A DNA stretch of 33,513 bases from Bacteroidales bacterium (GCA_023229135.1 JALNZT010000041.1:1-33513), one strand, 5' to 3'; shown: positions 17,797-25,964, counted from the stretch's first letter. A program made the numbers and translations. The notes: generated by a model not told the origin, from the sequence alone.

Positions 17797-18807
17797 TTAA
17801 TTGAAATAAACTTGGTTGCCTTCGCGGAGCAATTCAAACTCAAAAATAGTTTGCAAAGACTCGATCAACTGATCGGCTGTTTCACCTTCAAAGCGTGCCG
17901 TAAGGCGCAAAGTGTCGTGCTTTGAAGCCAGTTGGATGTTGATGTTATAAACCCGGTTAAGCGTTTTTATCACTTCGGGAAGTGGTGCATTAACAAATTC
18001 TAAAACACCCGTTTTCCAGCTCATGAAATTATTATCGGTGGTTTTGCTCCTGGATAGTCTGCCCGTTTCGGTATCATAAACGCCAGTTTCGCCGGCCAGC
18101 AATAACAGCTGCTCAAGAAGCTCTTCCGGGTTTTCATCAAAAGTAAACAGTCTTACTTTCCCGTGAATCAAATCTAAGGAGTAGGTTGACGAACCGGGAA
18201 TGGCACGCAGGTTAAAACTGGTGCCTAAAACTTCAACGCCTAAATGATCGAGCAGGATTTTAAAAGGTTTGTCAGGGTTTGATTGCACATCAAAAAGTGC
18301 CTCGCCTTCAAAATCGGTCACAAAGCGTTTTTCATCGAAAGCAGCAGCGTATTGCAGCTGAGATCCAATATTCATATATACTTTGCTACCATCGGCTAGT
18401 TGAAGTGCTTCCGAAGATTTTTCGTTCATCACGAAAGCCTCAAAGTCAACAGCTTTATCTTTTTTAAGCATAAAGATTACGGCCAATCCAAGCACCAAAA
18501 CCGCTGCTACTCCAGCAGCCCAAGCAGATACTCTGCGGGCAATGGAACGTTGTCTTGGCAAAAACTGTTGCTGCTGTACAATTTCACTGATTTTTTGATG
18601 AACCACAGCGAGTGCAGCTTCGGTTTCTATTGCCTCAACTGCGTTTGAAGTGCCAGCCAGTTTCCAGGCCAATTCTCTTTGTTCAAACCAACGTTGATTA
18701 ACGTCAGATACGGCAAGCCACTGCTCCAGACGAAGCTTTTCGTCTTTGGAACAGTTCCCAGTCAGGTATTTCGCTGACAATATTTCGTATCTTTTTTTAT
18801 TAATCAC
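17797..18807 (-). CDS. fecR: FecR-family anti-sigma factor
   Basis: 336 residues from a GTG start at 18807; the next in-frame Met lies past the membrane segment, so GTG is preferred. Residues 1-90 are the cytoplasmic sigma-binding part (with LRLEQWLAVSDVNQRWFEQRELAW). Residues about 94-114 form one membrane helix. Residues about 122-225 are the FecR periplasmic domain (LADGSKVYMNIGSQLQY, FEGEALFDV, VEVLGTSFNLRA). Residues about 267-335 are the DUF4974-type, STN-like tail (GVLEFVNAPLPEVIKTLNRVYNI). FecR proteins hold an ECF sigma factor inactive until a signal arrives from an outer-membrane partner. The sigma gene lies just upstream, the STN-barrel gene just downstream, and a putative ECF promoter sits directly before this gene, suggesting feedback control. 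Confidence 0.95.
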   Translation of the reverse strand: MINKKRYEILSAKYLTGNCSKDEKLRLEQWLAVSDVNQRWFEQRELAWKLAGTSNAVEAIETEAALAVVHQKISEIVQQQQFLPRQRSIARRVSAWAAGVAAVLVLGLAVIFMLKKDKAVDFEAFVMNEKSSEALQLADGSKVYMNIGSQLQYAAAFDEKRFVTDFEGEALFDVQSNPDKPFKILLDHLGVEVLGTSFNLRAIPGSSTYSLDLIHGKVRLFTFDENPEELLEQLLLLAGETGVYDTETGRLSRSKTTDNNFMSWKTGVLEFVNAPLPEVIKTLNRVYNINIQLASKHDTLRLTARFEGETADQLIESLQTIFEFELLREGNQVYFN

Positions 18808-18835
18808 GGCTAAGTTAAATTTACTCTAACGCTAT

Positions 18836-18866
18836 TAAGACAATCTCTTTCACGCTTTCCCCTATC
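18836..18866 (-). promoter_or_regulatory. Putative autoregulatory ECF promoter of fecR
   Basis: The minus strand reads GATAGGGGAAA, then TTGTCTTA, with 15 bases between GGGG (18862-18859) and TTGTCT (18843-18838). It lies in the 98-bp gap between the sigma gene and fecR. TTGTCT is 30 bases before the GTG start, so the leader would be very short, unlike those of the giant genes. Spacing is identical to the sites at 4654-4685 and 13216-13246. Confidence 0.62.
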
Positions 18867-18905
18867 AGGCTAAAAGAATTTTTATTTTTACATACACTTA
18901 ATCCC

Positions 18906-19487
18906 TTAAAAACCTCCGAAGGCAATAAGAAAAACTAACCCAACAGGCAAATAATCTTTTAAGCTATTTCTCAGAAACTCCAATGCTTTTGTCATTTGGT
19001 TCTCTACAGTTTTCACCGAGATATTTAGTTTCTCAGCAATCTGTTTGTTTTTCAAACCTTCGTGACGGCTCATTTCAAAAACCCTACGTCTTCTCTCAGG
19101 CAAACTCAATACAGCGCGTTTGATCTCTTCTGCCAGATCAGACTCCTGTAGTTTGTCGAGCGGACTATTGCCGCCCTCTATGGTTTGAAAGCCGATATAA
19201 CTCTTATATTTATCCTGAATTTTTAATTGATTGAGGTAGTTAAGTGCATGATTTCGTGTTGCCTTGTATAAATACGCTTTGAGTGAAATGGTAACACGTA
19301 AATCTTCACGCCTGATCCACATTTTAACAAACAAATCCTGCACAATTTCGCTAGCCATATCCTGATCGGGAATGTAGCGCAGGCAGAATCCGACCAACTC
19401 TTCATAATAGGCCCTGAATATTTCATCAAAGACCGACCTTTCGCCTGCTTTTAGTCCTTCTATCCACCTGAGTTGATTGTCTGTCAT
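18906..19487 (-). CDS. ECF RNA polymerase sigma-70 factor (FecI-like)
   Basis: 193 residues from the ATG at 19487; two TTG codons just upstream are less likely starts. Region 2 is at about 17-86 (FDEIFRAYYEELVGFCLRY, then EIVQDLFVKMW and the YLYKATRNHALNYL segment). Region 4 is at about 119-174 (LPERRRRVFEMSRHEGLKNK and a helix-turn-helix with ISVKTVENQMTKALEFLR). It directs RNA polymerase to a specific promoter set and is presumably held by the adjacent FecR. The last 13 residues (PVGLVFLIAFGGF) are strongly hydrophobic, a feature often seen in Bacteroidota FecI proteins. No TAGGGG-type site was seen upstream, so it is probably not transcribed from its own promoter type. Confidence 0.95.
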   Translation of the reverse strand: MTDNQLRWIEGLKAGERSVFDEIFRAYYEELVGFCLRYIPDQDMASEIVQDLFVKMWIRREDLRVTISLKAYLYKATRNHALNYLNQLKIQDKYKSYIGFQTIEGGNSPLDKLQESDLAEEIKRAVLSLPERRRRVFEMSRHEGLKNKQIAEKLNISVKTVENQMTKALEFLRNSLKDYLPVGLVFLIAFGGF

Positions 19488-19553
19488 CTGCAACAATTAA
19501 AAATAACACTAAAAAAATGCTGTCTTTAGCAGCTTACTTTTGCTATTTCAGCA

Positions 19554-19561
19554 CAAAAGTA
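19554..19561 (-). promoter_or_regulatory. Possible housekeeping -7 element of the sigma gene
   Basis: The minus strand reads TACTTTTG, matching the Bacteroidota -7 consensus TAnnTTTG, 66 bases before the ATG at 19487. No TTTG/TTG -33 element lies at the usual spacing (candidates are 12 and 25 bases away), so support is partial. Confidence 0.3.
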
Positions 19562-19655
19562 CTACTTTCAGTACAATGTGATTTCACAAGAAATTTTTAT
19601 TACAGCTAATTGGTTGTAAAAAACTATTAAAACTGAAAAATTCAGCTTAAAAAAA

Positions 19656-19663
19656 TAACTTTG
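19656..19663 (+). promoter_or_regulatory. Possible -7 element of the EamA transporter gene
   Basis: TAACTTTG fits TAnnTTTG and lies 54 bases before the ATG at 19718. No convincing -33 TTTG was seen at the expected distance. The 230-bp region between this gene and the divergent sigma gene is AT-rich and shows nothing else clear. Confidence 0.35.
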
Positions 19664-19717
19664 CCTGCTTTATTCCTATTTGATATCTTATTAATATCTT
19701 AAATCAAATCAAGCGAT

Positions 19718-20671
19718 ATGTCTGCAAAAGATCCGAGAACACCTACAACAAAAAGCACAGGCAATCAACCTCTGCTGGCTTGGCTTATTTTGGCCGGACT
19801 GGTGCTTACTTGGGGAAGTTCGTTTATTTTGATAAAACGCGCCTTGGTTTACTACAGCGCTATTGAAGTAGGTGCTTTGCGGGTAGTGATAACTTTTCTT
19901 TTCTTGCTTCCTTTTGCGCTGCCACGCCTTAAAAAATTAGCTAAAAAAGATTTGATATGGCTGGCTCTTGCCGGCACAGTTGGTAGTTTTTTCCCTGCAT
20001 TTCTGTTTGCCGCTGCACAAAAAGGTATCGACAGCTCAACAGCAGGCCTGCTCAATTCGCTAACACCACTTTTTACATTGATTATTGGTCTGATAATTTT
20101 CAGGATTAAAGTAAAAAAAATACAAATTGTTGGTGTTTTGGTTGGGTTTCTGGGTGCTTTTGGTCTGGTAAGCAGCAGTGGCGGCCACGATTTTAGCTTC
20201 AATATTCCCTACGCGCTGATGGTAGTTCTGGCTACTATTTTTTACGCCGTCAACGTTAACCTCATTAAAGCAAAACTTAGTCATATCAAGAGTATTACCA
20301 TAACGGCCATGACCTTTTTTATTGTTGGCTTGCCGGCTGCCATCATCTTATTTGGTACAACAGATTTTGTACACAAACTCCAGCACGAACCTGAAGCCTG
20401 GACTGGCTTGGGCTATCTGGCCATTCTTGCCATTGTAGGTACTGGCATCGCCATGATGGGATTTAATATGCTTATAAAAATGACCACGCCAATTTTTGCT
20501 TCATCTGTGACCTATTTAATTCCAGTAGTGGCACTCTTGTGGGGCATTGTTGATGGCGAATACTTCCATCTGGGCTTCCTGATTTGGATAGGATTGATTA
20601 TTGGTGGCGTGTTACTTGTGAACAGAAATAAGGCAAACCTCAACAAAATCAGCAGAAAACGCCCTGTTTAA
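19718..20671 (+). CDS. EamA/DMT-family inner-membrane transporter
   Basis: 317 residues with about ten hydrophobic helices arranged as two EamA repeats (about 20-150 and 162-300). The first repeat begins with the family-typical LAGLVLTWGSSFILIKRAL, the second with PYALMVVLATIFYAVNVNLIK. Members of the drug/metabolite transporter superfamily export amino acids, purines or other small metabolites; the substrate cannot be read from the sequence. It is divergent from the sigma gene and monocistronic in appearance, so no functional link to the surface locus is claimed. Confidence 0.9.
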   Translation: MSAKDPRTPTTKSTGNQPLLAWLILAGLVLTWGSSFILIKRALVYYSAIEVGALRVVITFLFLLPFALPRLKKLAKKDLIWLALAGTVGSFFPAFLFAAAQKGIDSSTAGLLNSLTPLFTLIIGLIIFRIKVKKIQIVGVLVGFLGAFGLVSSSGGHDFSFNIPYALMVVLATIFYAVNVNLIKAKLSHIKSITITAMTFFIVGLPAAIILFGTTDFVHKLQHEPEAWTGLGYLAILAIVGTGIAMMGFNMLIKMTTPIFASSVTYLIPVVALLWGIVDGEYFHLGFLIWIGLIIGGVLLVNRNKANLNKISRKRPV

Positions 20672-20689
20672 AAAATTCTGAGACAAAAG

Positions 20690-20719
20690 TTTGTCGTATA
20701 GATATTTTTTATATTTTTG
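20690..20719 (+). promoter_or_regulatory. Bacteroidota-type promoter of rplU-rpmA
   Basis: TTTG at 20690-20693 and TATTTTTG at 20712-20719 match the -33 TTTG and -7 TAnnTTTG consensus with 18 bases between them. The ATG of rplU is 44 bases downstream. Confidence 0.65.
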
Positions 20720-20763
20720 CGGTTCAAATTTTTGAGCAAAATCCGCAATTTCAAAACAGTATA

Positions 20764-21075
20764 ATGTACGCAATAGTTGACATCGCAGGACAGCAGTTCA
20801 AGGTAACCAAAGGACAACAAATTTTTGTCCATAGACTTGAACAAGAAGAAGGAAGCCAGGTTGCTTTCGATAAGGTATTACTCGTTGAAAACGATGGCAA
20901 CACCGTAATTGGTGCTCCTGTTGTTGAAGGCGCAAATATCGAAGCACGCATTGTTGAGCACATGAAAGGTGATAAAGTGATTGTCTTTAAGAAAAAAAGA
21001 AGAAAAGGCTATCAAAAATCTAACGGTCATCGTCAGTATCTCAGCAAAATCGTGATTGAAAACATTAACGCGTAA
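20764..21075 (+). CDS. rplU: 50S ribosomal protein L21
   Basis: 103 residues, the normal length for bL21. It begins MYAIVDIAGQQFKVTKGQQI and has the conserved basic segment KKKRRKGYQKSNGHRQ near 78-93, the 23S rRNA-binding signature. It is followed 23 bases later by rpmA, the standard pairing, and preceded by a good promoter. Confidence 0.99.
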   Translation: MYAIVDIAGQQFKVTKGQQIFVHRLEQEEGSQVAFDKVLLVENDGNTVIGAPVVEGANIEARIVEHMKGDKVIVFKKKRRKGYQKSNGHRQYLSKIVIENINA

Positions 21076-21098
21076 TTAACCCGTAAAACCCTTAGACA

Positions 21099-21365
21099 AT
21101 GGCACATAAAAAAGGAGCTGGTAGTTCTGACAACGGTCGTGAATCAGAAAGTAAACGATTAGGTGTAAAAATTTATGGCGGACAGTTTGCCAAGGCTGGA
21201 AATATCATAATCAGACAGCGTGGCACTGCTCATCGCCCCGGTAATAACGTAGGCATGGGAAAAGACCACACCATTTTTGCGATGGTTGATGGCACGGTTG
21301 AATTCCGTCGCAAGAGAGATGACAAATCATACATCTCTGTTGTTCCCACTGAAGTTGTAAACTAA
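21099..21365 (+). CDS. rpmA: 50S ribosomal protein L27
   Basis: 88 residues beginning MAHKKGAGSSDNGRESESKR, with the conserved IIRQRGTAHRPGNNVGMGKDHT segment around 37-58. The N-terminus starts directly with MAHKKG and has no cleavable extension of the Firmicutes kind. It is co-transcribed with rplU and closed by a strong terminator. Confidence 0.99.
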   Translation: MAHKKGAGSSDNGRESESKRLGVKIYGGQFAKAGNIIIRQRGTAHRPGNNVGMGKDHTIFAMVDGTVEFRRKRDDKSYISVVPTEVVN

Positions 21366-21389
21366 GCCTGCCTTACAAAATATTTATTG

Positions 21390-21420
21390 CCCGGTTATGC
21401 ATGCATAGCCGGGTTTTTTG
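21390..21420 (+). terminator. Rho-independent terminator of rplU-rpmA
   Basis: CCCGGTTATGCATGCATAGCCGGG (21390-21413) is almost a full palindrome with one G-U pair, followed by TTTTTT. It begins 24 bases after the rpmA stop. Confidence 0.9.
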
Positions 21421-21517
21421 GCTTCGGATGGTATGAAATGAGACTTTCACCGAAAAAATAAGATGTCTTTTCTGAATATGCTACCGGCTTTCGCACTCTT
21501 TAGCCCTATAAAAACTG

Positions 21518-21525
21518 TATTTTTG
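21518..21525 (+). promoter_or_regulatory. Possible -7 element of serS
   Basis: TATTTTTG matches TAnnTTTG, 20 bases before the serS ATG. No clear TTTG was seen at -33. Confidence 0.35.
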
Positions 21526-21545
21526 CAAAAATTAACTTTTACAAG

Positions 21546-22817
21546 ATGTTATTAATCCCCTTTATCCGTGCCAACAAGGACTTGGTATTAGCCCGCTTGG
21601 CGATTAAAAATTTCAAACAGCCGGAACTCCTCGATGAAGTGCTGGAGCTGGACAAAAAACGCAAAAGCCTGCAACAAGAACAAGACGATCTGCTTGCCGA
21701 AGCCAATTCGTTGGCTAAAGAAATAGGTCTGCTTTTTAAACAAGGACAGGCCGCCGCTGCCGAAGTGCTTAAAGCCCGCAACAGCGAAATCAAAGAAAAA
21801 ACCAAAGAGCTGTCAGTTCTGCTAAACGACACCAAGCAGCTGCTGCATGATAAACTGGTTGAGATTCCAAACCTGCCACACGAATCCGTGCCGCCGGGCA
21901 AACAAGCCAGCGACAATATTACGGTGCATCAGGAAGGTGAAATTCCTGTATTGCCCAAAAACGCTGTGCCACATTGGGATTTGATCAGCAAATACGATAT
22001 AATCGACTTTGATCTGGGCAATAAAGTTACTGGTGCCGGCTTCCCGTTTTACAAAGGTAAAGGCGCGCGTTTGCAAAGGGCTTTAATCAATTTTTTCTTA
22101 GATGAAGCCGTGAAGGCAGGCTTCCAGGAGGTGCAGCCACCGCTGATGGTAAACGAAGATTCGGCTTATGGCACAGGTCAGCTTCCCGACAAAGAAGGCC
22201 AGATGTATACCATTGGCGCTGATAAATTATTTATGATTCCCACGGCAGAGGTACCTATTACCAATATATTTCGCAATGTAATTCTGGCCGAAAAGGAACT
22301 TCCCGTAAAAACTACTGCTTATTCCAGCTGTTTCAGGCGCGAAGCAGGTTCCTGGGGCAAACACGTGCGTGGCCTCAACCGTCTGCACCAGTTTGACAAG
22401 GTGGAAATTGTACAAGTTGCACATCCTGACAACTCCTACGAATTGCTGGAAGAAATGAAATCACACGTTGCTAATCTGTTGCGTAAGCTGGGGCTGCCTT
22501 TCCGCATTTTAAAACTCTGCGGTGGCGATATGGGCTTCACTTCGGCCCTTACCTACGACTTTGAAGTATATTCAGCGGCACAGCAAATGTGGCTCGAAGT
22601 GAGCTCGGTTTCTAACTTTGAGAGCTTTCAGGCTAACCGCATGAAGCTGCGCTATAAAGATGCCAACGGCCAAATACAACTCGCTCACACCTTGAATGGC
22701 AGTGCATTAGCCCTCCCACGGATTGTAGCAGCATTACTCGAAAATAACCAAACAGATGATGGCATTAACATTCCCGAAACATTACAGGATTACACTGGTT
22801 TTGCTGTTATCAGCTAA
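21546..22817 (+). CDS. serS: Seryl-tRNA synthetase
   Basis: 423 residues, the usual length. The N-terminal half is a charged coiled-coil arm (about 30-105) that grips the long variable arm of tRNA-Ser. The class II core follows: a TAEVPITN segment (about 233-240), motif 2 with CFRREAG then HVRGLNRLHQFDKVE (about 262-286), and motif 3 LNGSALALPRIVAALLEN (about 384-401). It charges tRNA-Ser, and also tRNA-Sec where present, with serine in the cytoplasm. It heads a tight cluster; the next gene probably starts inside its 3' end. Confidence 0.98.
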   Translation: MLLIPFIRANKDLVLARLAIKNFKQPELLDEVLELDKKRKSLQQEQDDLLAEANSLAKEIGLLFKQGQAAAAEVLKARNSEIKEKTKELSVLLNDTKQLLHDKLVEIPNLPHESVPPGKQASDNITVHQEGEIPVLPKNAVPHWDLISKYDIIDFDLGNKVTGAGFPFYKGKGARLQRALINFFLDEAVKAGFQEVQPPLMVNEDSAYGTGQLPDKEGQMYTIGADKLFMIPTAEVPITNIFRNVILAEKELPVKTTAYSSCFRREAGSWGKHVRGLNRLHQFDKVEIVQVAHPDNSYELLEEMKSHVANLLRKLGLPFRILKLCGGDMGFTSALTYDFEVYSAAQQMWLEVSSVSNFESFQANRMKLRYKDANGQIQLAHTLNGSALALPRIVAALLENNQTDDGINIPETLQDYTGFAVIS

Positions 22818-23313
22818 GTTTTTACTACTTTTCAGCATCACGGCCTGCTCACCCAATCCACATCCACAACAGGCTTTTCTTAACGTAATTGACTCGCTGC
22901 AAAACCAGCTTATGATAGATAGTCTAGCTTTTCAAGAGTTGCTGCAAAAGCCGCACGACAGCACCATTTCGCAAATGAAAAAGCTGCTGAGTCAAACCTC
23001 AGCCACCGATCCTTTTGCTGAAAGCAGAAGCTCAAGGCTCGAAAGCGGCTTGCTGTATTTTCAGCAATTGACAGCAGAAAGCGACAAGTTTCTGGAACAA
23101 ATAAGCTTTGCTGCCGAACAACTGCGAAACCTGCGCCATGATATTGATCAAGGAATAATTACAGAAAAGCTGAAAGCCGGCGAATATTTGCGCTCAGAAG
23201 CAGCCGCTGTGGAACGTATCAAGGTTAAAAATCATTATTTTTTGAACAGCTACGAAGTAAACTTGTTGTTAATAAAAACGCTGGAAAAAGCCCATCAGAC
23301 AGAAAAAGACTGA
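22756..23313 (+). CDS. Hypothetical helical lipoprotein
   Basis: 185 residues. A basic start (FPKHYR) and a hydrophobic stretch lead to a lipobox SITAC with the lipidated Cys at 31, so it should be an envelope lipoprotein. The mature part is Leu/Gln/Glu-rich and probably all-helical or coiled coil. I do not recognise the family. The ATG at 22756 (a second ATG follows directly) overlaps serS by 62 bases; a TTG near 22801 would reduce the overlap and still leave a short signal peptide, so the start is uncertain. It ends 5 bases before the TPR gene, suggesting a shared transcript and perhaps a shared envelope role. Confidence 0.7.
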   Translation: MMALTFPKHYRITLVLLLSAKFLLLFSITACSPNPHPQQAFLNVIDSLQNQLMIDSLAFQELLQKPHDSTISQMKKLLSQTSATDPFAESRSSRLESGLLYFQQLTAESDKFLEQISFAAEQLRNLRHDIDQGIITEKLKAGEYLRSEAAAVERIKVKNHYFLNSYEVNLLLIKTLEKAHQTEKD

Positions 23314-23318
23314 TTACT

Positions 23319-25181
23319 ATGAAAAAATGGCCTACTATTTTGTTATTCCTTGTGCTATTTGCGCTAACTGTGGCAACTCCTGTCAGGGCGCAGCTGCAGC
23401 GTGATGCAGCGCGGGAAAGACAAGAGCAACGCCTTGAAAAAGAAAGTTTGGCCAGTCAGTTCTACAGAAGTCAGGAATGGGAAAAGGCCGCTCCGCTCTA
23501 CCTGGAACTTTATCAGCAATTCAATTCACAGCATTATTTCTCTTATTACCTCAACTGTCTGATACAGCTTAATGACTTTGAGGAAGCCGAAAAACAGCTC
23601 AAGGCGGAGATTGACAAAAACCCGGGAGCAGCAAATTTTATGGTTGATTTGGGTTATATTTACCAGCTCCAGGGCGCACAAAGAAAGGCTGAACGACTCT
23701 TTGACAAAATCATTAAAAACCTGGTTCCTGAGCGCAACAGAATCGCCATAACTGCCAACGCTTTTCGATCGCGCAACCTAGACGATTATGCCCTAAAAGT
23801 GTATAATTTCGGCAGCGATCAGCCTTCTGTTGATTATCCTTTTTACCTCGAAAAAGCCGGTTTGTATCAATATCAGGGTGATTACAATTTGGCTTTCGAT
23901 AACTATCTCTATCAACTTGATTATCAACCACAACATATCGACCTGATTAAAAGCCGGTTACAAAGCGTACTGCGGATGGATATTGACAATAGCATGGCTG
24001 ATTTGCTGCGCGCCAAACTCTTGCAAAAAGCACAACAGTCACCCGATAATATGCTCTACGGTGAGCTGCTTATCTGGTTTTCGTTGCAACAAAAAGATTA
24101 CGATATCGCACTGATACAAGCCAAAGCATTGGATCGCCGACAAGGAGATCGTGAGTTACAAATCCTTGATCTGGCACATATTAGCATGAATAATCAGGCT
24201 TACGATATCGCAATTGACGGCTTTGAATACGTGCGTAGCAAAGGCAAAAATGGTATTTTTTATGTGCAGTCAGTTGTAGGATTACTACAAGCCAAATACC
24301 TGATTGAACAGCAAAAAAACACCCGCAACGAAGCCGTTTACCAAGCGCTTGCCTCCTCTATTAAAAGTACTTTTGAAGAACTTGGTTTTAACGCGGAAGT
24401 TTATCCTTTGACGCTCACTTTAGCGCGTATCTATACCTATGAACTAGCGCAACCGGATGAGGCTGTGGCCTTGCTCGAAAAAGCTTTAAAGCTGCCGCTA
24501 AATCCTGTTGAAACTTCGCTGATAAAGCTGCAACTTGCTGATATCTATCTTTATAAAAATGAAGTTTGGGAAGCCACCTTGCTATACAGCCAGATAGAAA
24601 AGCGACTGGGGGATGAGCCAATCGGCCACGAAGCCAGGTTCAGAAACGCAAGGCTGCGCTATTATATCGGTGAATTTGAATGGGCCAATACACAACTTAA
24701 CGTACTCAAAGCCGCCACCTCAAAACTTATTGCCAATGATGCGATGGCGCTGTCGTTGCTCATCAAGGATATTTTGATGGAAGACACTACCGGCAGCACT
24801 TTGAAGGTGTTTGCACAGGCCGACTTATTGGCTTTGCAGGGATTTGATGCAAAAGCTGCTGCTTCGCTCGACTCCTTAAATGCTGCGGTTTCAAATGCCG
24901 TAATTACGCCTCGCATTTTGATGCGAAAGGCTGAACTTGCAGTTAAAAGAAATAGTTTTTCAACTGCCGACAGCCTTTATGCTGTCATTTATAACAGCTA
25001 TCCAGATAGTTATCTAGCCGATGAAGCACTATACGAAAGTGCGATGCTAAATGCTTTTAACATTCAAAATGAGGAACTAGCGCGTGAAAAATTTCAATTA
25101 CTAATCGACAAATACCCGGCAAGTGTGTATGTGGCCGAAGCCAGAAGGCGCTATCGTATGCTGAGAGGCGATAATATTTAA
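23319..25181 (+). CDS. Exported tetratricopeptide-repeat protein
   Basis: 620 residues with a signal peptide (MKKWPTILLFLVLFALTVA, cleavage near VRAQ). The rest is a helical solenoid with TPR-like repeats, for example WEKAAPLYLELYQQF (about 54-68) and EEAEKQLKAEIDKNPGAANFMVDLGYIYQLQGAQRKAERLFDKI split over 88-131, with further units near the C-terminus (LADEALYESAMLNAF...AREKFQLLIDKYP). TPR proteins scaffold protein complexes; the partner cannot be named. The gene is flanked by a lipoprotein gene (5 bp) and rsmA (3 bp), so it is very probably part of the serS-rsmA operon. Confidence 0.85.
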   Translation: MKKWPTILLFLVLFALTVATPVRAQLQRDAARERQEQRLEKESLASQFYRSQEWEKAAPLYLELYQQFNSQHYFSYYLNCLIQLNDFEEAEKQLKAEIDKNPGAANFMVDLGYIYQLQGAQRKAERLFDKIIKNLVPERNRIAITANAFRSRNLDDYALKVYNFGSDQPSVDYPFYLEKAGLYQYQGDYNLAFDNYLYQLDYQPQHIDLIKSRLQSVLRMDIDNSMADLLRAKLLQKAQQSPDNMLYGELLIWFSLQQKDYDIALIQAKALDRRQGDRELQILDLAHISMNNQAYDIAIDGFEYVRSKGKNGIFYVQSVVGLLQAKYLIEQQKNTRNEAVYQALASSIKSTFEELGFNAEVYPLTLTLARIYTYELAQPDEAVALLEKALKLPLNPVETSLIKLQLADIYLYKNEVWEATLLYSQIEKRLGDEPIGHEARFRNARLRYYIGEFEWANTQLNVLKAATSKLIANDAMALSLLIKDILMEDTTGSTLKVFAQADLLALQGFDAKAAASLDSLNAAVSNAVITPRILMRKAELAVKRNSFSTADSLYAVIYNSYPDSYLADEALYESAMLNAFNIQNEELAREKFQLLIDKYPASVYVAEARRRYRMLRGDNI

Positions 25182-25184
25182 CTT

Positions 25185-25964
25185 ATGGTAAGGCCAAAAA
25201 AACACCTCGGACAGCATTTTCTAACGGATGAAAATATCGCGTTAAAAATTAGCGAACAGCTGACGGATACAGCTAATCTGGTGCTTGAAGTTGGCTCAGG
25301 AACCGGCGTACTTACCAAACACTTGATCAAACGTTTTCCCGAAAACCTCAAATTGGTTGAGATAGATTCGGAATCTGCTAACTACCTGCGCGAACATTAT
25401 CCTGCCCTCCGCGAAAAACTGATTGAAGGTGATTTTTTAAAGCTTGACTTGAACGACTTCGATGCGAAAAACATCGCCATCATCGGGAATTTCCCTTACA
25501 ATATCAGCAGCCAGATTTTTTTTCAGGTGCTGGATCACCGCAACCTGGTCTCGGAAGTCGTTTGCATGATACAAAAAGAAGTAGCTGAGCGTCTTAGCGC
25601 ACCTCCAGGAAGTAAAACTTATGGAATTTTGAGTGTTTTATTACAAGCTTGGTATTCAATCGACTATCTTTTTACGGTGAGCGAACATGTTTTCAATCCG
25701 CCGCCAAAAGTAAAATCGGCCGTGATAAAACTGAGACGCAATGAAACGCAAATCTTAGGCTGCGATGAAGTGTTGTTTAAACGTATTGTGAAGCAATCTT
25801 TCAACCAGCGACGTAAAACATTGCGCAACTCACTACGCTCCCTGCTAAATTCGGATATCATTACAGATGAACGCTTTAACCTGCGTCCAGAACGTTTAAG
25901 TGTAGCTGAGTTTGTGGATTTAACGAATTTGATTGACCAAAGAAAAGCAGGGTATCAGGACTGA
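25185..25964 (+). CDS. rsmA: 16S rRNA dimethyladenosine transferase
   Basis: 259 residues, typical length for RsmA/KsgA, which dimethylates two adjacent adenosines in helix 45 of 16S rRNA during small-subunit maturation. Visible motifs: KKHLGQHFLTD (5-15), SAM-binding EVGSGTGVLT (35-44), LVEID (57-61), GDFLKLD (82-88), and the catalytic NFPYNIS (102-108, usually NLPYNIS). The C-terminal RNA-binding part has SFNQRRKTLRNSL. Start ATG is 3 bases after the TPR gene stop. Confidence 0.97.
   Translation: MVRPKKHLGQHFLTDENIALKISEQLTDTANLVLEVGSGTGVLTKHLIKRFPENLKLVEIDSESANYLREHYPALREKLIEGDFLKLDLNDFDAKNIAIIGNFPYNISSQIFFQVLDHRNLVSEVVCMIQKEVAERLSAPPGSKTYGILSVLLQAWYSIDYLFTVSEHVFNPPPKVKSAVIKLRRNETQILGCDEVLFKRIVKQSFNQRRKTLRNSLRSLLNSDIITDERFNLRPERLSVAEFVDLTNLIDQRKAGYQD

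Noticed and set aside
19519..19533. GCTG/CAGC inverted repeat near the sigma gene, with TGTCTTTA resembling the TTGTCT box
   Set aside because: There is no TAGGGG box at the required distance on either strand, and the arms are only 4 bp.
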